A stretch of DNA of 64,000 nucleotides from Neolewinella lacunae (GCF_014349155.1 NZ_JACSIT010000061.1:1-64000); one strand, 5' to 3'. Positions 28,611 through 37,140 are shown, counted from the stretch's first letter. Translations and numbers: made by a program. The notes: generated by a model from the letters alone, not told the origin.

Positions 28611-30413
28611 CTACCTGGCGCTGATCATTTGAGCCGTTTTGATCAGTCCGATCATTTCTGCGCGGTAGCCATTGGGGTCCTTTCCCCGGGCATTTTCAGC
28701 GAGTTCGAGGCAATGTTCCCAGGTAGCATCCCCGAGGTATTCACTGCCAGCGAGAAGCATGGCAAATTCTGCTACGGCGGCTGACCAGCGTAAGTCAGCG
28801 GAGGGTTTTTCCCTTCGTTCGTTGCGTTTGGTGATGGGGTGGACTATTTTCTGGGAGGCTCCCACTACATCTGGCTTATAGCGCAGGCGTAGTTCTCCGA
28901 TGCTTTGGTAGTTGGCAAAGTCCGGGGCAGGCACCAGCTCGTATAGAACGGTAACGTTGTGTCCAGCACCCATTTCGGCAGCGTCCTTGGTGTCATCATC
29001 AAAATCCTCCTGGTTGAGCAGGCGGTTTTCGTAGCCGATGAGCCGGTATTCAGCTACTGCGTTTTTCTGAAATTCGAGTTGGAGTTTGACATCTTTCGCT
29101 ACGGTGTAAAGGGTTCCGCCGAATTCCTCAACCAATACTTTATGGGCCTCGGCGGGAGTATCGATGTAGGCATGGTTACCGTTGCCTTTGTTGGCCAGCA
29201 ATTGCATGGTGCCTTCCTGGTAGTTGCCAGTGCCGAAGCCGAGCACCGTGAGGTAGATGCCTGTTTCTCTTTTTTCTTCGATGAGTTTCACCAGCTCATT
29301 TTGGTTGGTGATGCCGACGTTGAAGTCGCCATCGGTGGCCAGAATGATGCGGTTATTACCGCCGGCAATAAAGCTTTCTGTGGCCACCTGGTAAGCCAGC
29401 TGGATACCGGCACCGCCGGCCGTAGAGCCCCCTGCCTGAAGATCCTCCAGCGCATTGAAGATAGACGCGGCATTGGACGTGGGTGGCAACACCAGGCCAG
29501 CGGCACCGGCGTAAACGACAATGGATACTTTATCGGAAGGCCTTAGGGACTGGGCCAGCAGGAGCAGACTCTGTTTCACCAGGGGCAATTTGTTGTAGCT
29601 CGTCATACTGCCCGATACGTCGAGCAGGAAAACCAGATTCGAGGGGGGGATTTCCGCCGGAGCCAGGGGCATCGTTTTTGCGCTGATGCGGAGGAGTTGA
29701 TTGTTGGAGTTCCAGGGGCAGGTCATCAACTCGCTGCGAAGCGCAATGTCGCTTTTGGAAGATGGGTTGGGGTCCTCATAGGGGAAGTAGTTGATCATCT
29801 CTTCGGACCTTACTGCATCGGCCGGGGGTAAGGTGCCGGCATGGAGAAAGCGGCGGACGTTGGCATACGCCGCCCGGTCCACATCGGTAGAAATCGTGGA
29901 GGTATTTTCCTTCTGGGTAGCAATGAATTTGTTGGGAAGGATTTCATTGTAGGATTCTCTGCTTTCGGGGTCAGTACGGTGGCTGTTCCCCGTCGCCGGT
30001 TTTGGACCTCTGCGCTTGCGGGAGATACTGCTGAGGTCTTCCTGGTGGACAACCGCAGCAGACATTTCCCTTTTTGCCGTTGTACCGTAGCCCGTAACAA
30101 CTACCTCCTCGAGCAACACCTGACCGATCATAACAACCCGAATCAGGCTATCCCCGACCAGGTAATCCGCATCCTGCGTTACGAATCCAGTGTAAGAAAT
30201 GTTGAGGCGTACCTGTTTTGCGGGAGCCAGTCCGCAGAGCGAAAATTTGCCGTCCCGATCGGACACCGCCCCCGAGTTAGTGCCTTTGAGGAGAATACCG
30301 ACGCCAATCAGGGGAGCGCCGGAATCATCTACAACTATCCCGGAAATGCAGTCAGCCTGGGCAGAAAGTTGCAGGGTAAAAAAGATGGCCAGGAGGGGAA
30401 GAAAGTGCTTCAT
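28611..30413 (-). CDS. YfbK-type von Willebrand factor A protein with SusC-like N-terminus
   Basis: 600 residues from the ATG at 30413 (MKHFLPLLAIFFTLQLSA, a signal peptide). Residues about 20-105 form a carboxypeptidase-regulatory-like domain (GIVVDDSGAPLIGVGILLKGTNSGAVSDRDGKFSL) followed by VVVTGYGTTAKREMSAA, the start of a TonB-plug segment as in SusC, but no barrel follows. Residues about 175-410 hold the YfbK vWA region with MIDAS DVSGSMTSYNK, and a DUF3520-type C-terminal part (ELRLRYKPD) completes it. It resembles YfbK-type metal-adhesion proteins of the envelope. Role unknown. Confidence 0.85.
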   Translation of the reverse strand: MKHFLPLLAIFFTLQLSAQADCISGIVVDDSGAPLIGVGILLKGTNSGAVSDRDGKFSLCGLAPAKQVRLNISYTGFVTQDADYLVGDSLIRVVMIGQVLLEEVVVTGYGTTAKREMSAAVVHQEDLSSISRKRRGPKPATGNSHRTDPESRESYNEILPNKFIATQKENTSTISTDVDRAAYANVRRFLHAGTLPPADAVRSEEMINYFPYEDPNPSSKSDIALRSELMTCPWNSNNQLLRISAKTMPLAPAEIPPSNLVFLLDVSGSMTSYNKLPLVKQSLLLLAQSLRPSDKVSIVVYAGAAGLVLPPTSNAASIFNALEDLQAGGSTAGGAGIQLAYQVATESFIAGGNNRIILATDGDFNVGITNQNELVKLIEEKRETGIYLTVLGFGTGNYQEGTMQLLANKGNGNHAYIDTPAEAHKVLVEEFGGTLYTVAKDVKLQLEFQKNAVAEYRLIGYENRLLNQEDFDDDTKDAAEMGAGHNVTVLYELVPAPDFANYQSIGELRLRYKPDVVGASQKIVHPITKRNERREKPSADLRWSAAVAEFAMLLAGSEYLGDATWEHCLELAENARGKDPNGYRAEMIGLIKTAQMISAR

Positions 30414-30722
30414 ACCAGTGGTTTTTTCATTTGGATGAACGCTGAAGCATTTTTGCATACATCCCTCAGAAAAAAAGATCCCCGTTCATTCGTGCGAAAA
30501 AAATGGAAGCGGGCTCCAACGAAAATTATCTCGTTCCGCAGAGTAACGCGAAGCCGCTGTGGGACGATAAAGTGGCACACTGTCTCCTGCATTTACTATT
30601 CGCTGTACACCCTGCCCCCAGGCGTCCCCGGCCTGAAGCAACTAAAGTTATATGGCCAACGCGCCCCGTTGGCCCGATCATTGTATTCCTATCCCATCTA
30701 TCCCATTCCAACCGAGATTTTC
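30414..30722. other. Divergent region between vWA and LuxR genes
   Basis: 309 bases with no gene. Both promoters must lie here. It is AT-richer than the flanks near 30420-30530. The only marked structure is the dyad at 30654-30674. Confidence 0.5.
30654..30674. promoter_or_regulatory. Dyad, candidate operator upstream of the LuxR-type regulator
   Basis: GGCCAACG-CGCCC-CGTTGGCC, perfect 8-base arms with a 5-base centre, ending 48 bases before the regulator start codon. Size and symmetry suit a dimeric DNA-binding protein, possibly the regulator itself, or an mRNA hairpin. Confidence 0.4.
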
Positions 30723-31325
30723 ATGAACTACCTGCTCATCGGGGGCTCCCCCATCTACCAAACCGGCCTGTCCCAAATTCTCCAGCGATGCCTGCCTGGC
30801 GCCCAGCGGCGTTTACTGCCCTTCGGGGCGGTTCCCGAGGGAGCTTACGATTTGGCCATCGTGGTCATTGGCAACCGGCCGGCCTCCGCCGTCCTGGAAG
30901 TACTGCGCAAAGGACTGAAACCCACCATTCTGCTGGGCAGCTACCAGCCGATGACTGCCGTAAAGCGCTATTTCAAGGCGGGCGCGGTGGCTTACCTCTT
31001 ACAAGGAACGCCCTCGGAAAGCCTCTGCCAGGCCGTCGGCTGCGTCCGGGAAGGCAGCACTTTTATCGATCCCACCTTGAGCGCGGCGTGGCTGGGCCGG
31101 CAGCGCGGAGACTACCCCCAGGGCACCACCGAGGCCCTGACCAAGCGCGAGCGGCAGGTGCTCGAACTCATCGTACAGGAACACACCACCGACGAAATTG
31201 CCGGGCAACTCTTCGTCAACCGCTGCACCGTGGAAACCCACCGCTCGCACATTCTTCAGAAGCTGGGGGTCCGGAATACCGCCGGCATCGTCCGGGAAGC
31301 ACTGCGGCGGGAGTTGGTGGGGTAG
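30723..31325 (+). CDS. LuxR/NarL-type regulator with degenerate receiver domain
   Basis: 200 residues from the ATG at 30723 (MNYLLIGGSPIYQTGLSQIL); the frame is open further up but without coding character. The C-terminal LuxR HTH (about 135-195) is intact: LTKRERQVLELIVQEHTTDEIAGQLFVNRCTVETHRSHILQKLGV. The receiver-like N-terminus has lost the acidic pair (IGGSP instead of VDDHP) and the phospho-acceptor Asp (YDLAIVVIGN), so it should not be switched by ordinary phosphorylation. It sits 246 bases upstream of the injection-system operon, on the same strand, and is the natural candidate controller. That link is inference. Confidence 0.85.
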   Translation: MNYLLIGGSPIYQTGLSQILQRCLPGAQRRLLPFGAVPEGAYDLAIVVIGNRPASAVLEVLRKGLKPTILLGSYQPMTAVKRYFKAGAVAYLLQGTPSESLCQAVGCVREGSTFIDPTLSAAWLGRQRGDYPQGTTEALTKRERQVLELIVQEHTTDEIAGQLFVNRCTVETHRSHILQKLGVRNTAGIVREALRRELVG

Positions 31326-31335
31326 TTTTTCAGTG

Positions 31336-31391
31336 CATAGTTCAGTAGTGCGTAGTGAGCCTGTTCATCTAAGGATGTCTGCTGAACTATG
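31336..31391 (+). terminator. Hairpin built from heptamer words after the regulator gene
   Basis: CATAGTTCAG (31336-31345) and CTGAACTATG (31382-31391) pair perfectly over 10 bases. The 7-base period continues on both sides (CAGTAGT GCGTAGT; AACTATG AACTGCT). Ten bases after the regulator stop, so a likely transcript end. Confidence 0.5.
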
Positions 31392-31494
31392 AACTGCTGC
31401 ATTATTGAACGCTCTCCCCTACCCCGGGCGGTAGCTCCCTTTCCCCCGTTTACCCTTTACCCATTACTCCACTCATGGAAAACCATGATTTTTC

Positions 31495-31518
31495 AAAATC
31501 CGGGTTTCTAAGGATTTT
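31495..31518 (+). terminator. Short AT hairpin with T run upstream of the eCIS operon
   Basis: AAAATCC (31495-31501) and GGATTTT (31512-31518), followed by TTG. It could end leader transcripts or act as an attenuator before the first cap gene. Weak. Confidence 0.3.
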
Positions 31519-31550
31519 TTGAGGGGGATAAAGCGGCAATTTTACATCGT
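31518..31550 (+). promoter_or_regulatory. Possible promoter of the eCIS operon
   Basis: TTTG at 31518-31521 and TACATCGT at 31543-31550 are 21 bases apart, near the minus 33 / minus 7 spacing of bacteroidete promoters, and the operon starts at 31572. The minus 7 match to TAnnTTTG is imperfect. Confidence 0.3.
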
Positions 31551-31571
31551 CAATCCCACTCCCAAAAACAC

Positions 31572-32210
31572 ATGCCCAGCGTACAAGATAATGTCAGTGC
31601 CCTCCTGGGGGTCGTCAGGGGCTATCTCCAGGACCGCCTCAATGAGATCCAGACCTGGGACCTGAACCGCGTCCTGATCGGCAACATCGCCCGGGCCGAC
31701 TCCCTCGGCACGGCCACCGATGGGACGGAGCACGCTTTGAGCGATGCGGTAGTGCTCACCCTCGTCAGAACCGAAGAAGACCCCACGCGCAAAAACCAGC
31801 GCAACTACCGCGCCAACCCCCTGGCTACTGATGCCAGCGACGGCATTTTGTACCGCAACCCACCCGTGGGCCTGAACCTCTACCTGCTCATCACGGCCAA
31901 CCACCAGAACTACGCCAATGCGCTCGATATCCTTTCCAACGTCATTGCCGTCTTCCAGCAGCGCAAGAACCTGACCGACGACGGGGTGGTGACCTGGCCA
32001 GCGGGCGTGCTTTTCGGGGAACGGAGCCTGAAGTTCAACCTGCTTTCGCCCACCTTCGAGGAAGAAAACCACCTGTGGAGTATGCTGGGGGGCAAGCAGT
32101 TGCCCTCCGTGCTCTACATGGTCCAAACGGCCAACGTCGAGATGGTCCCCGACCAACCCACCGTGGGCCCGCCCATCAACCAGATCACCCTCAACGAAAG
32201 CATTTACTGA
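31572..32210 (+). CDS. Pvc16/Afp16-type tail terminator (DUF4255)
   Basis: 212 residues with the DUF4255 pattern: MPSVQDNVSALLGVVRGYLQDRLNEIQTWDLNRVLIGNI and RNPPVGLNLYLLITANHQNYANALDILSNVIAVFQQR, followed by LKFNLLSPTFEEENHLWSMLGGKQLPSVLYMVQ. Proteins of this family cap the tube and sheath at the far end from the baseplate and set the tail length with the tape measure. In PVC and Afp loci the cap is last; here it opens the operon. Its TGA overlaps the next ATG (TGATG). ATG at 31572 gives the normal opening. Confidence 0.88.
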   Translation: MPSVQDNVSALLGVVRGYLQDRLNEIQTWDLNRVLIGNIARADSLGTATDGTEHALSDAVVLTLVRTEEDPTRKNQRNYRANPLATDASDGILYRNPPVGLNLYLLITANHQNYANALDILSNVIAVFQQRKNLTDDGVVTWPAGVLFGERSLKFNLLSPTFEEENHLWSMLGGKQLPSVLYMVQTANVEMVPDQPTVGPPINQITLNESIY

Positions 32211-32980
32211 TGGGCTTCCAGATCGGCTACCGCAAACTGCTCACCCTCCGCTGCTGGCACCCCACCTACCTGGGGCGGATGGCGGGAAAAGTCCCGCACG
32301 ACGGCAGTGCCCTGACCATCGCCGAGCGGCAGGACTACCTCCGCTACGACCTGCGCAACCTGCTGGATATTTTTCCGACGGCGGCGGGCGCGGCCACCCT
32401 GCAGCGCTTCAACCTCCGCTGGGTAACTTCCACGTTGGGGGGCTGGCTGCTGGCCAAAGACACCTTCACGCCGGTTGAACCGGGCCTGCGCCTGCAACTC
32501 GGGGTGGCCCTGCGCGACCCCGGTTTTGCGGCCGCCACCGATTTTGGCATCAGCAGCCGGCAGGGTAAGCTTTTTTACCTCAGCAACGCTGGAGCAACGC
32601 CGGCGGCCCAGCACGACCTGACGGCCGGCGACCTGCGGGCCATCCACTTTGAAAACAGCCAGGCCCGGCAGGTGCGCCTGAACCAACTGGCCCCGGGTAC
32701 CGACGGCCAAGTGCAACTCCGGGACCCCTTACTGGCTGGCAATCCCGTCTTGCGTACCCTCCCCGTGGGCGGCGGCGCGGCAACTACCGACCATTACTTG
32801 CTCGAACTGCCCACGCTGGCGGCGGGCCTTTACCGCTTCACGGGCACCAACATCGACAACCAAAACCTGGTGGTGGGGCTGACCGACCGCCCGGAACTCC
32901 TCGGCGTGATCGACCTGCAACTGGCCGGGTGGGTAGCGGCGGCCTGTGACCTTCATTTCAAACCATCTCCCAACCCCTAG
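32210..32980 (+). CDS. eCIS-associated protein of unknown function
   Basis: 256 residues from the ATG that overlaps the previous TGA by one base. Opens MGFQIGYRKLLTLRCWHPTYLGRMAG. A mixed alpha/beta composition with motifs NLLDIFPTAAGAATLQRF, TPAAQHDLTAGDLRAIHFENSQARQVRL and PELLGVIDLQLAG, no signal peptide and no membrane segment. I recognise no named family. Its position between cap and sheath genes, with translational coupling, marks it as part of the machine or its assembly. Confidence 0.75.
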   Translation: MGFQIGYRKLLTLRCWHPTYLGRMAGKVPHDGSALTIAERQDYLRYDLRNLLDIFPTAAGAATLQRFNLRWVTSTLGGWLLAKDTFTPVEPGLRLQLGVALRDPGFAAATDFGISSRQGKLFYLSNAGATPAAQHDLTAGDLRAIHFENSQARQVRLNQLAPGTDGQVQLRDPLLAGNPVLRTLPVGGGAATTDHYLLELPTLAAGLYRFTGTNIDNQNLVVGLTDRPELLGVIDLQLAGWVAAACDLHFKPSPNP

Positions 32981-32985
32981 CAGCT

Positions 32986-34443
32986 ATGGCTAATTACCCC
33001 ATCCCCGGCGTCTACGTCGAGGAAATATCCACCTTTCCGCCTGCGGTTGCGGCCGTTGAGACGGCCCTGCCAGCCTTCCTGGGCTACACCGCCTTTCGCC
33101 GCAATGCCGCTGGGGCAGACCTGGGGCAGACCACTCCGCAGCGCATCGGTTCCCTGCTCGAGTTCGAGGCCCGCTACGGGCGCGGAGCCACGCCCACGGT
33201 AGGCAGTGTGGAGCTGGACGAAACCGGCGCTTTCCTCCGGGCCAGCGTCAGCCAGCGCTTTTACCTCTACGATGCCGTCCGGCTCTTTTACGCCAACGGT
33301 GGCGGCGATTGCTTCATTGTTTCCCTGGCCGACGGCTTTCCAGCCAACCCGGCGGTGGCCGACTTTACGGCCGGCCTTACGGCACTGGAAACCTGGGATG
33401 AGCCCACGCTCGTGCTGGCACCGGATGCAGTATCCATCCCCGAACCCGCAGACCCTGCCGCCTTCAACGCCTACTACGGGCTGGCCGACCAAATCCTCAC
33501 CCACTGCCGCACGTTGGGTGACCGCTTCGGGGTGCTCGACCTGCTGGCCAATGACCTCACCGGGGCCGACTTCCGCAACCAAACCGGCACCAACGGCCTC
33601 AAATACGGCGCCGCCTACACGCCCTGGCTGGAAGCGGCCTTGCCCAAGACCCTCTTCGCCAACGACTTCGGTAACGTTTTTGGGCGCCGGGGCGCAGGTG
33701 CAGGGTTAGGACTGACGGCAGTGTTGACCGACGTTGCCCCTGCGCTGGTGGCCGCCGTAGCCGCCGCCACAACGCCAGAAGCCCGCCAGGATGCGGAAAA
33801 TGATCTCCTGCAAAGCTCGGGCATTTACAAGGGCATCATGCGCGGCCTCAACGCTACGCCCGTGGCCGTGCCGCCGAGTGGTGCGGTGGTCGGTCTTTAC
33901 GCCGAAACGGACCGCAACCGGGGCGTCTGGAAAGCCCCCGCCAACGTCAGCATCAACGGTGTTGGCCGACCCAGCCGTGCCTTCACCGAAAGCGAATTGG
34001 GCAACCTCAACGTGGATGTCACCTCCGGGAAATCCATCAACGCCATCCGCTTTTTCACCGGCCGGGGCACCCTGGTGTACGGTGCGCGCACGCTGGCCGG
34101 CAACGACGGCGAATACCGCTACGTGAACGTCCGCCGCCTGATGAACATGCTGGAGGAGTCCGTTAAAAAAGCCACCGAGCAATTCGTCTTCGAGCCCAAT
34201 GATGCCAATACCTGGGTCCGGGTACGGGGCATGATCGAGAACTTCCTGACGCTGCTCTGGCGCGACGGTGCCTTGCAAGGGGCCCGGCCCGACCACGCCT
34301 TCCGGGTAGCCATTGGCCTGGGGCAGACGATGACGGCCCAGGACGTAGTCGATGGCCGCATGATCGTCGAGATCGCCGTAGCGCCCGTACGCCCCGCTGA
34401 ATTCATCATCCTCCGCTTTATGCAACACTTACCCACCAGCTAA
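32986..34443 (+). CDS. Contractile tail sheath protein 1
   Basis: 485 residues. Begins MANYPIPGVYVEEISTFPPAVAAVETALPAFLGYT, the standard sheath opening of PVC/Afp systems, and ends in the conserved C-terminal domain with KSINAIRFFTGRGTLVYGARTL, YVNVRRLMNMLEESVKKATEQFVFEPND and MIVEIAVAPVRPAEFIILRF, the part that forms the sheath strand exchange. It makes the outer contractile cylinder. A long-spacer dispersed repeat lies at 33681 in a variable region (FGRRGAGAG). Its gene precedes a second, longer sheath paralog. Confidence 0.93.
   Translation: MANYPIPGVYVEEISTFPPAVAAVETALPAFLGYTAFRRNAAGADLGQTTPQRIGSLLEFEARYGRGATPTVGSVELDETGAFLRASVSQRFYLYDAVRLFYANGGGDCFIVSLADGFPANPAVADFTAGLTALETWDEPTLVLAPDAVSIPEPADPAAFNAYYGLADQILTHCRTLGDRFGVLDLLANDLTGADFRNQTGTNGLKYGAAYTPWLEAALPKTLFANDFGNVFGRRGAGAGLGLTAVLTDVAPALVAAVAAATTPEARQDAENDLLQSSGIYKGIMRGLNATPVAVPPSGAVVGLYAETDRNRGVWKAPANVSINGVGRPSRAFTESELGNLNVDVTSGKSINAIRFFTGRGTLVYGARTLAGNDGEYRYVNVRRLMNMLEESVKKATEQFVFEPNDANTWVRVRGMIENFLTLLWRDGALQGARPDHAFRVAIGLGQTMTAQDVVDGRMIVEIAVAPVRPAEFIILRFMQHLPTS
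33681..33702 (-). repeat. Dispersed repeat, long-spacer variant, copy 9
   Basis: TGGGCGC-CGGGG-CGCAGGTGCA on the plus strand. Both arms match the family, but the centre is two bases longer. It encodes GRRGAGAG in a variable loop of sheath 1. Confidence 0.65.
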
Positions 34444-34455
34444 ATCATTATCCCC

Positions 34456-36180
34456 ATGCTTGCCAACCTGAGAGTTCCCGGTGTTTACGTCCAGGAAATC
34501 CGCACCCTCCCCCCCTCGGTGGCGGCCGTGCCCACGGCCATCCCCGCCTTCATTGGCTACACCGAGATCAGCACCGACGGCTTTGGGGAAAGCCTGGTCG
34601 ACCGGCCCCAGCGCATTGAAAGCCAAAAAGATTACGAAGCCATCTTCGGCTACGGTCCTCGCCCCACGATCACCTCGGCTACGCTGGATGCGAACAACAA
34701 CTTCATCACGGCCGACGTCAACATTCCCTTCCATCTCTACGACGCCATCCGCCTTTTCTACGCCAACGGGGGTGGAGAATGCTTCGTCTGTTCCACTGGC
34801 AACTACGCTGGCGGGATCGACCCGGCAGACTTCACCGGCGCCGGCCGGGCGCTGGCCCAGATTGCCCTGGTGGATGAGCCGACGCTGCTCCTGTTCCCCG
34901 ACGCGGCGGCGCTGACGGCGGCGGAACTGGCGGGGATCCAGCAAGTAGCCCTGGCCCAGTGCGGTGCCCTGCAAGACCGCTTTACGGTGTGTGACTGCGT
35001 AGAAACCGATACCCTTGGCACGAATTTCCGGGACGAAATCGGCACCAACAACCTAAAGTACGGTGCAGCGTATACGCCCTGGCTCAGCGTTCGCCTGGAA
35101 CGGGGCATCAACTACGGCATGCTCCGGGGCATGGCGCTCAACGGGCCAACGGGACCCATCGCCGGCGGACTGACCAACGCCGGGCTCCAGAACAACGATG
35201 CCAACGTCGTCAACCTCCTGGCCCGCTACGATCTAATTGACGACGTAGACAGTGCCTACCGCGACTTCCGCGCCGACCCTGCGGGCGTTGGCGCCGACGA
35301 GACGGCATTGACAACGGCCATTTCCGACTTGCACGACGCAACGGATGCGGACGCGGACGGCACGCCCGTTACGGTAACGACGCCCCGCGATGCTTTCCTG
35401 GCGGCGTTGACGGCCTACACGGGCATTGACGACACCGACCCTGCCCAAGCGGCCGGCATTCCGGCGGCGAGTGGACGGCTGAGCGAAACCCACGCCGCCT
35501 ACCGCACTGCGCTGGAGGCCGCCTACCAGCCGGAGGCCAACCTCCGCAATCTCTTCCCGGCCTACCGGGCCATTGCCGACGGCATCAACAATTTGCCACA
35601 AGCGACGCCGCCTTCCGGGGCCGTGACCGGGATTTACGCCCGCACCGACGCCCAGCGCGGCGTGTGGAAGGCCCCCGCCAACGAAAGCCTGAACGGCGTT
35701 TTGGCCCCGGCCGTCCGCTTCACTACGGCCCAACTGGGCAACCTCAACATCCACCCCGCCGGGGGGAAATCCATCAACGCCATCCGGTCTTTCACGGGCC
35801 GGGGCACCCTCGTCTACGGCGCACGGACACTGGCGGGCAACGACAGTGAAAACCGCTACGTGAACGTCCGCCGCTTGCTCATCTTCCTCGAAGAATCCAT
35901 CAAAAAGGCGGCGGAGCAATTCGTCTTCGAGCCCAACGACGCCAATACGTGGATCCGGGTGAGGGGCATGATCGAAAACTTCCTGGAGCTCCAGTGGCGG
36001 GCCGGTGCCCTGCAGGGAGCGCGGGTCCGCGATGCCTACCGCGTAGCCATCGGGCTGGGCACGACGATGACGGCCGACGACGTAACGAGTGGCCGCATGA
36101 TCATCGAAATCTCGCTGGCTCCCGTCCGACCCGCCGAATTCATCATCCTGCGCTTCTCCCAGCAGCAAGCCCAATCCTAA
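34456..36180 (+). CDS. Contractile tail sheath protein 2
   Basis: 574 residues. Same start (MLANLRVPGVYVQEIRTLPPSVAAVPTAIPAFIGYTEI) and C-terminal domain (KSINAIRSFTGRGTLVYGARTLAGND, EESIKKAAEQFVFEPND, PVRPAEFIILRF) as sheath 1. It is about 90 residues longer, with an extra Asp/Thr/Ala-rich segment around residues 250-350 (DDVDSAYRDFRADPAGVGADE, AQAAGIPAASGRLSETH) that should decorate the outer surface. Paralogous sheath pairs are usual in PVC/Afp loci, where one type lines most of the sheath and the other sits near the base. The PVC third sheath is not seen. Confidence 0.93.
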   Translation: MLANLRVPGVYVQEIRTLPPSVAAVPTAIPAFIGYTEISTDGFGESLVDRPQRIESQKDYEAIFGYGPRPTITSATLDANNNFITADVNIPFHLYDAIRLFYANGGGECFVCSTGNYAGGIDPADFTGAGRALAQIALVDEPTLLLFPDAAALTAAELAGIQQVALAQCGALQDRFTVCDCVETDTLGTNFRDEIGTNNLKYGAAYTPWLSVRLERGINYGMLRGMALNGPTGPIAGGLTNAGLQNNDANVVNLLARYDLIDDVDSAYRDFRADPAGVGADETALTTAISDLHDATDADADGTPVTVTTPRDAFLAALTAYTGIDDTDPAQAAGIPAASGRLSETHAAYRTALEAAYQPEANLRNLFPAYRAIADGINNLPQATPPSGAVTGIYARTDAQRGVWKAPANESLNGVLAPAVRFTTAQLGNLNIHPAGGKSINAIRSFTGRGTLVYGARTLAGNDSENRYVNVRRLLIFLEESIKKAAEQFVFEPNDANTWIRVRGMIENFLELQWRAGALQGARVRDAYRVAIGLGTTMTADDVTSGRMIIEISLAPVRPAEFIILRFSQQQAQS

Positions 36181-36200
36181 TTTGAAAATCCCCTTTTGCC

Positions 36201-36632
36201 ATGGCAACATTACCCTTACTGAAATTCAGCTACCTCGTGGAGTGGGGCGGCGAGCGCGTAGGCTTTACCGAAGTGACCGGTATTGAATCCTCCACCGAAC
36301 CGATTGAGTACCGCGAAGGATCCACCCCGGTAGCCTCCAAGCTGAAAATGCCGGGAATGATCACGTACAGCAACATCACGCTCAAGCGGGGCACTTTCGC
36401 CCAGGACTCTGAGTTCCACCGCTGGTTTGCGACCCACCAGTTCAACAGCACGGAGCGGCGCGACCTGACGATCAAGCTCCTCAACGACGCCCTGGAGCCG
36501 GTGATGACCTGGCGGGCGATGAACTGCTTCGTGGTGAAGTACACGGCCAGCGAGCTCAAAGCCGACACCAACGAAGTGGCCGTAGAAGCCATTGAGGTGG
36601 CTACCGACCGCATGGAACTGATGGAAAACTAA
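36201..36632 (+). CDS. Inner tube protein 1 (Hcp/gp19-like)
   Basis: 143 residues. Typical tube protein with FSYLVEWGGERVGFTEVTGIESSTEPIEYREGSTP, KLKMPGMITYSNITLKRGTFAQDSEFHRW, and VKYTASELKADTNEVAVEAIEVATDRMEL. Such proteins stack as hexameric rings inside the sheath and enclose cargo. It is encoded 20 bases after sheath 2 and 12 bases before the second tube protein, and closely resembles Pvc1 of Photorhabdus. Confidence 0.93.
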   Translation: MATLPLLKFSYLVEWGGERVGFTEVTGIESSTEPIEYREGSTPVASKLKMPGMITYSNITLKRGTFAQDSEFHRWFATHQFNSTERRDLTIKLLNDALEPVMTWRAMNCFVVKYTASELKADTNEVAVEAIEVATDRMELMEN

Positions 36633-36644
36633 AAGCAGAGCACC

Positions 36645-37079
36645 ATGCAGCCGCCCTTTGCCGTCGGGTTTCACTTCAGCGTTCACTTTGCCTTCGACAT
36701 TGGCTCGGTAGACTACCGCTTCCAGTCCGTCAGTGGCCTGGGAGTAGAGTACGCTACCGAAGCCGTGGTGGAAGGCGGCGAGAACCGCTTTGAGCATAAG
36801 CTGCCGGTGCGGACGCAGTACAGCGATCTGGTGCTGAAACGGGCGCTGGTGACCGACTCGGCCCTGGTGACCTGGTGCCGGGAAGCCTTTGAAGAGCGGG
36901 TGTTTGCACCCACTACCGTTACCGTCCACCTGCTGGATCCGGCGGGGGTTCCGTTGCGGAGCTGGCACGTCGACCGCGCCTGGCCCCGGAAGTGGTCCAT
37001 CTCCGACCTCAACGCCGAGGAAAACGCCCTGGTGATCGAAAGCCTGGAGTTGAGCTACCGCACCTTCCGCGTCAACTAA
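36645..37079 (+). CDS. Inner tube protein 2 (baseplate-proximal tube type)
   Basis: 144 residues. Same fold as tube 1 but divergent: VGFHFSVHFAFDIGSVDYRFQSVSGLGVEYATEAVVEGGENRFEHKLPVRTQYSDLVLKRALV and ISDLNAEENALVIESLELSYRTFRVN. In PVC-like systems such second tubes (Pvc5) form the ring layer at the tube start above the spike. The gene is followed by a 107-base gap, the longest in the operon, holding a hairpin and a dispersed repeat. Confidence 0.9.
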   Translation: MQPPFAVGFHFSVHFAFDIGSVDYRFQSVSGLGVEYATEAVVEGGENRFEHKLPVRTQYSDLVLKRALVTDSALVTWCREAFEERVFAPTTVTVHLLDPAGVPLRSWHVDRAWPRKWSISDLNAEENALVIESLELSYRTFRVN

Positions 37080-37114
37080 CGCCTCCTCGGACGGCCACTG
37101 CTCCTTCAACTTTC

Positions 37115-37132
37115 TCCCCCCTTCGGGGGGGC
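37115..37132 (+). terminator. UUCG-loop GC hairpin inside the eCIS operon
   Basis: TCCCCCC-TTCG-GGGGGGG, a 7-pair stem with a TTCG loop, right after tube 2 and right before a dispersed repeat. Without a T run it is more likely an mRNA stability or processing element than a terminator. Confidence 0.5.
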
Positions 37133-37140
37133 GGGGGGGA

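Noticed and set aside
31475-31522. Fifteen-codon leader peptide frame before the eCIS operon
   Set aside because: No run of a single amino acid, no family, and short frames of this size are common.
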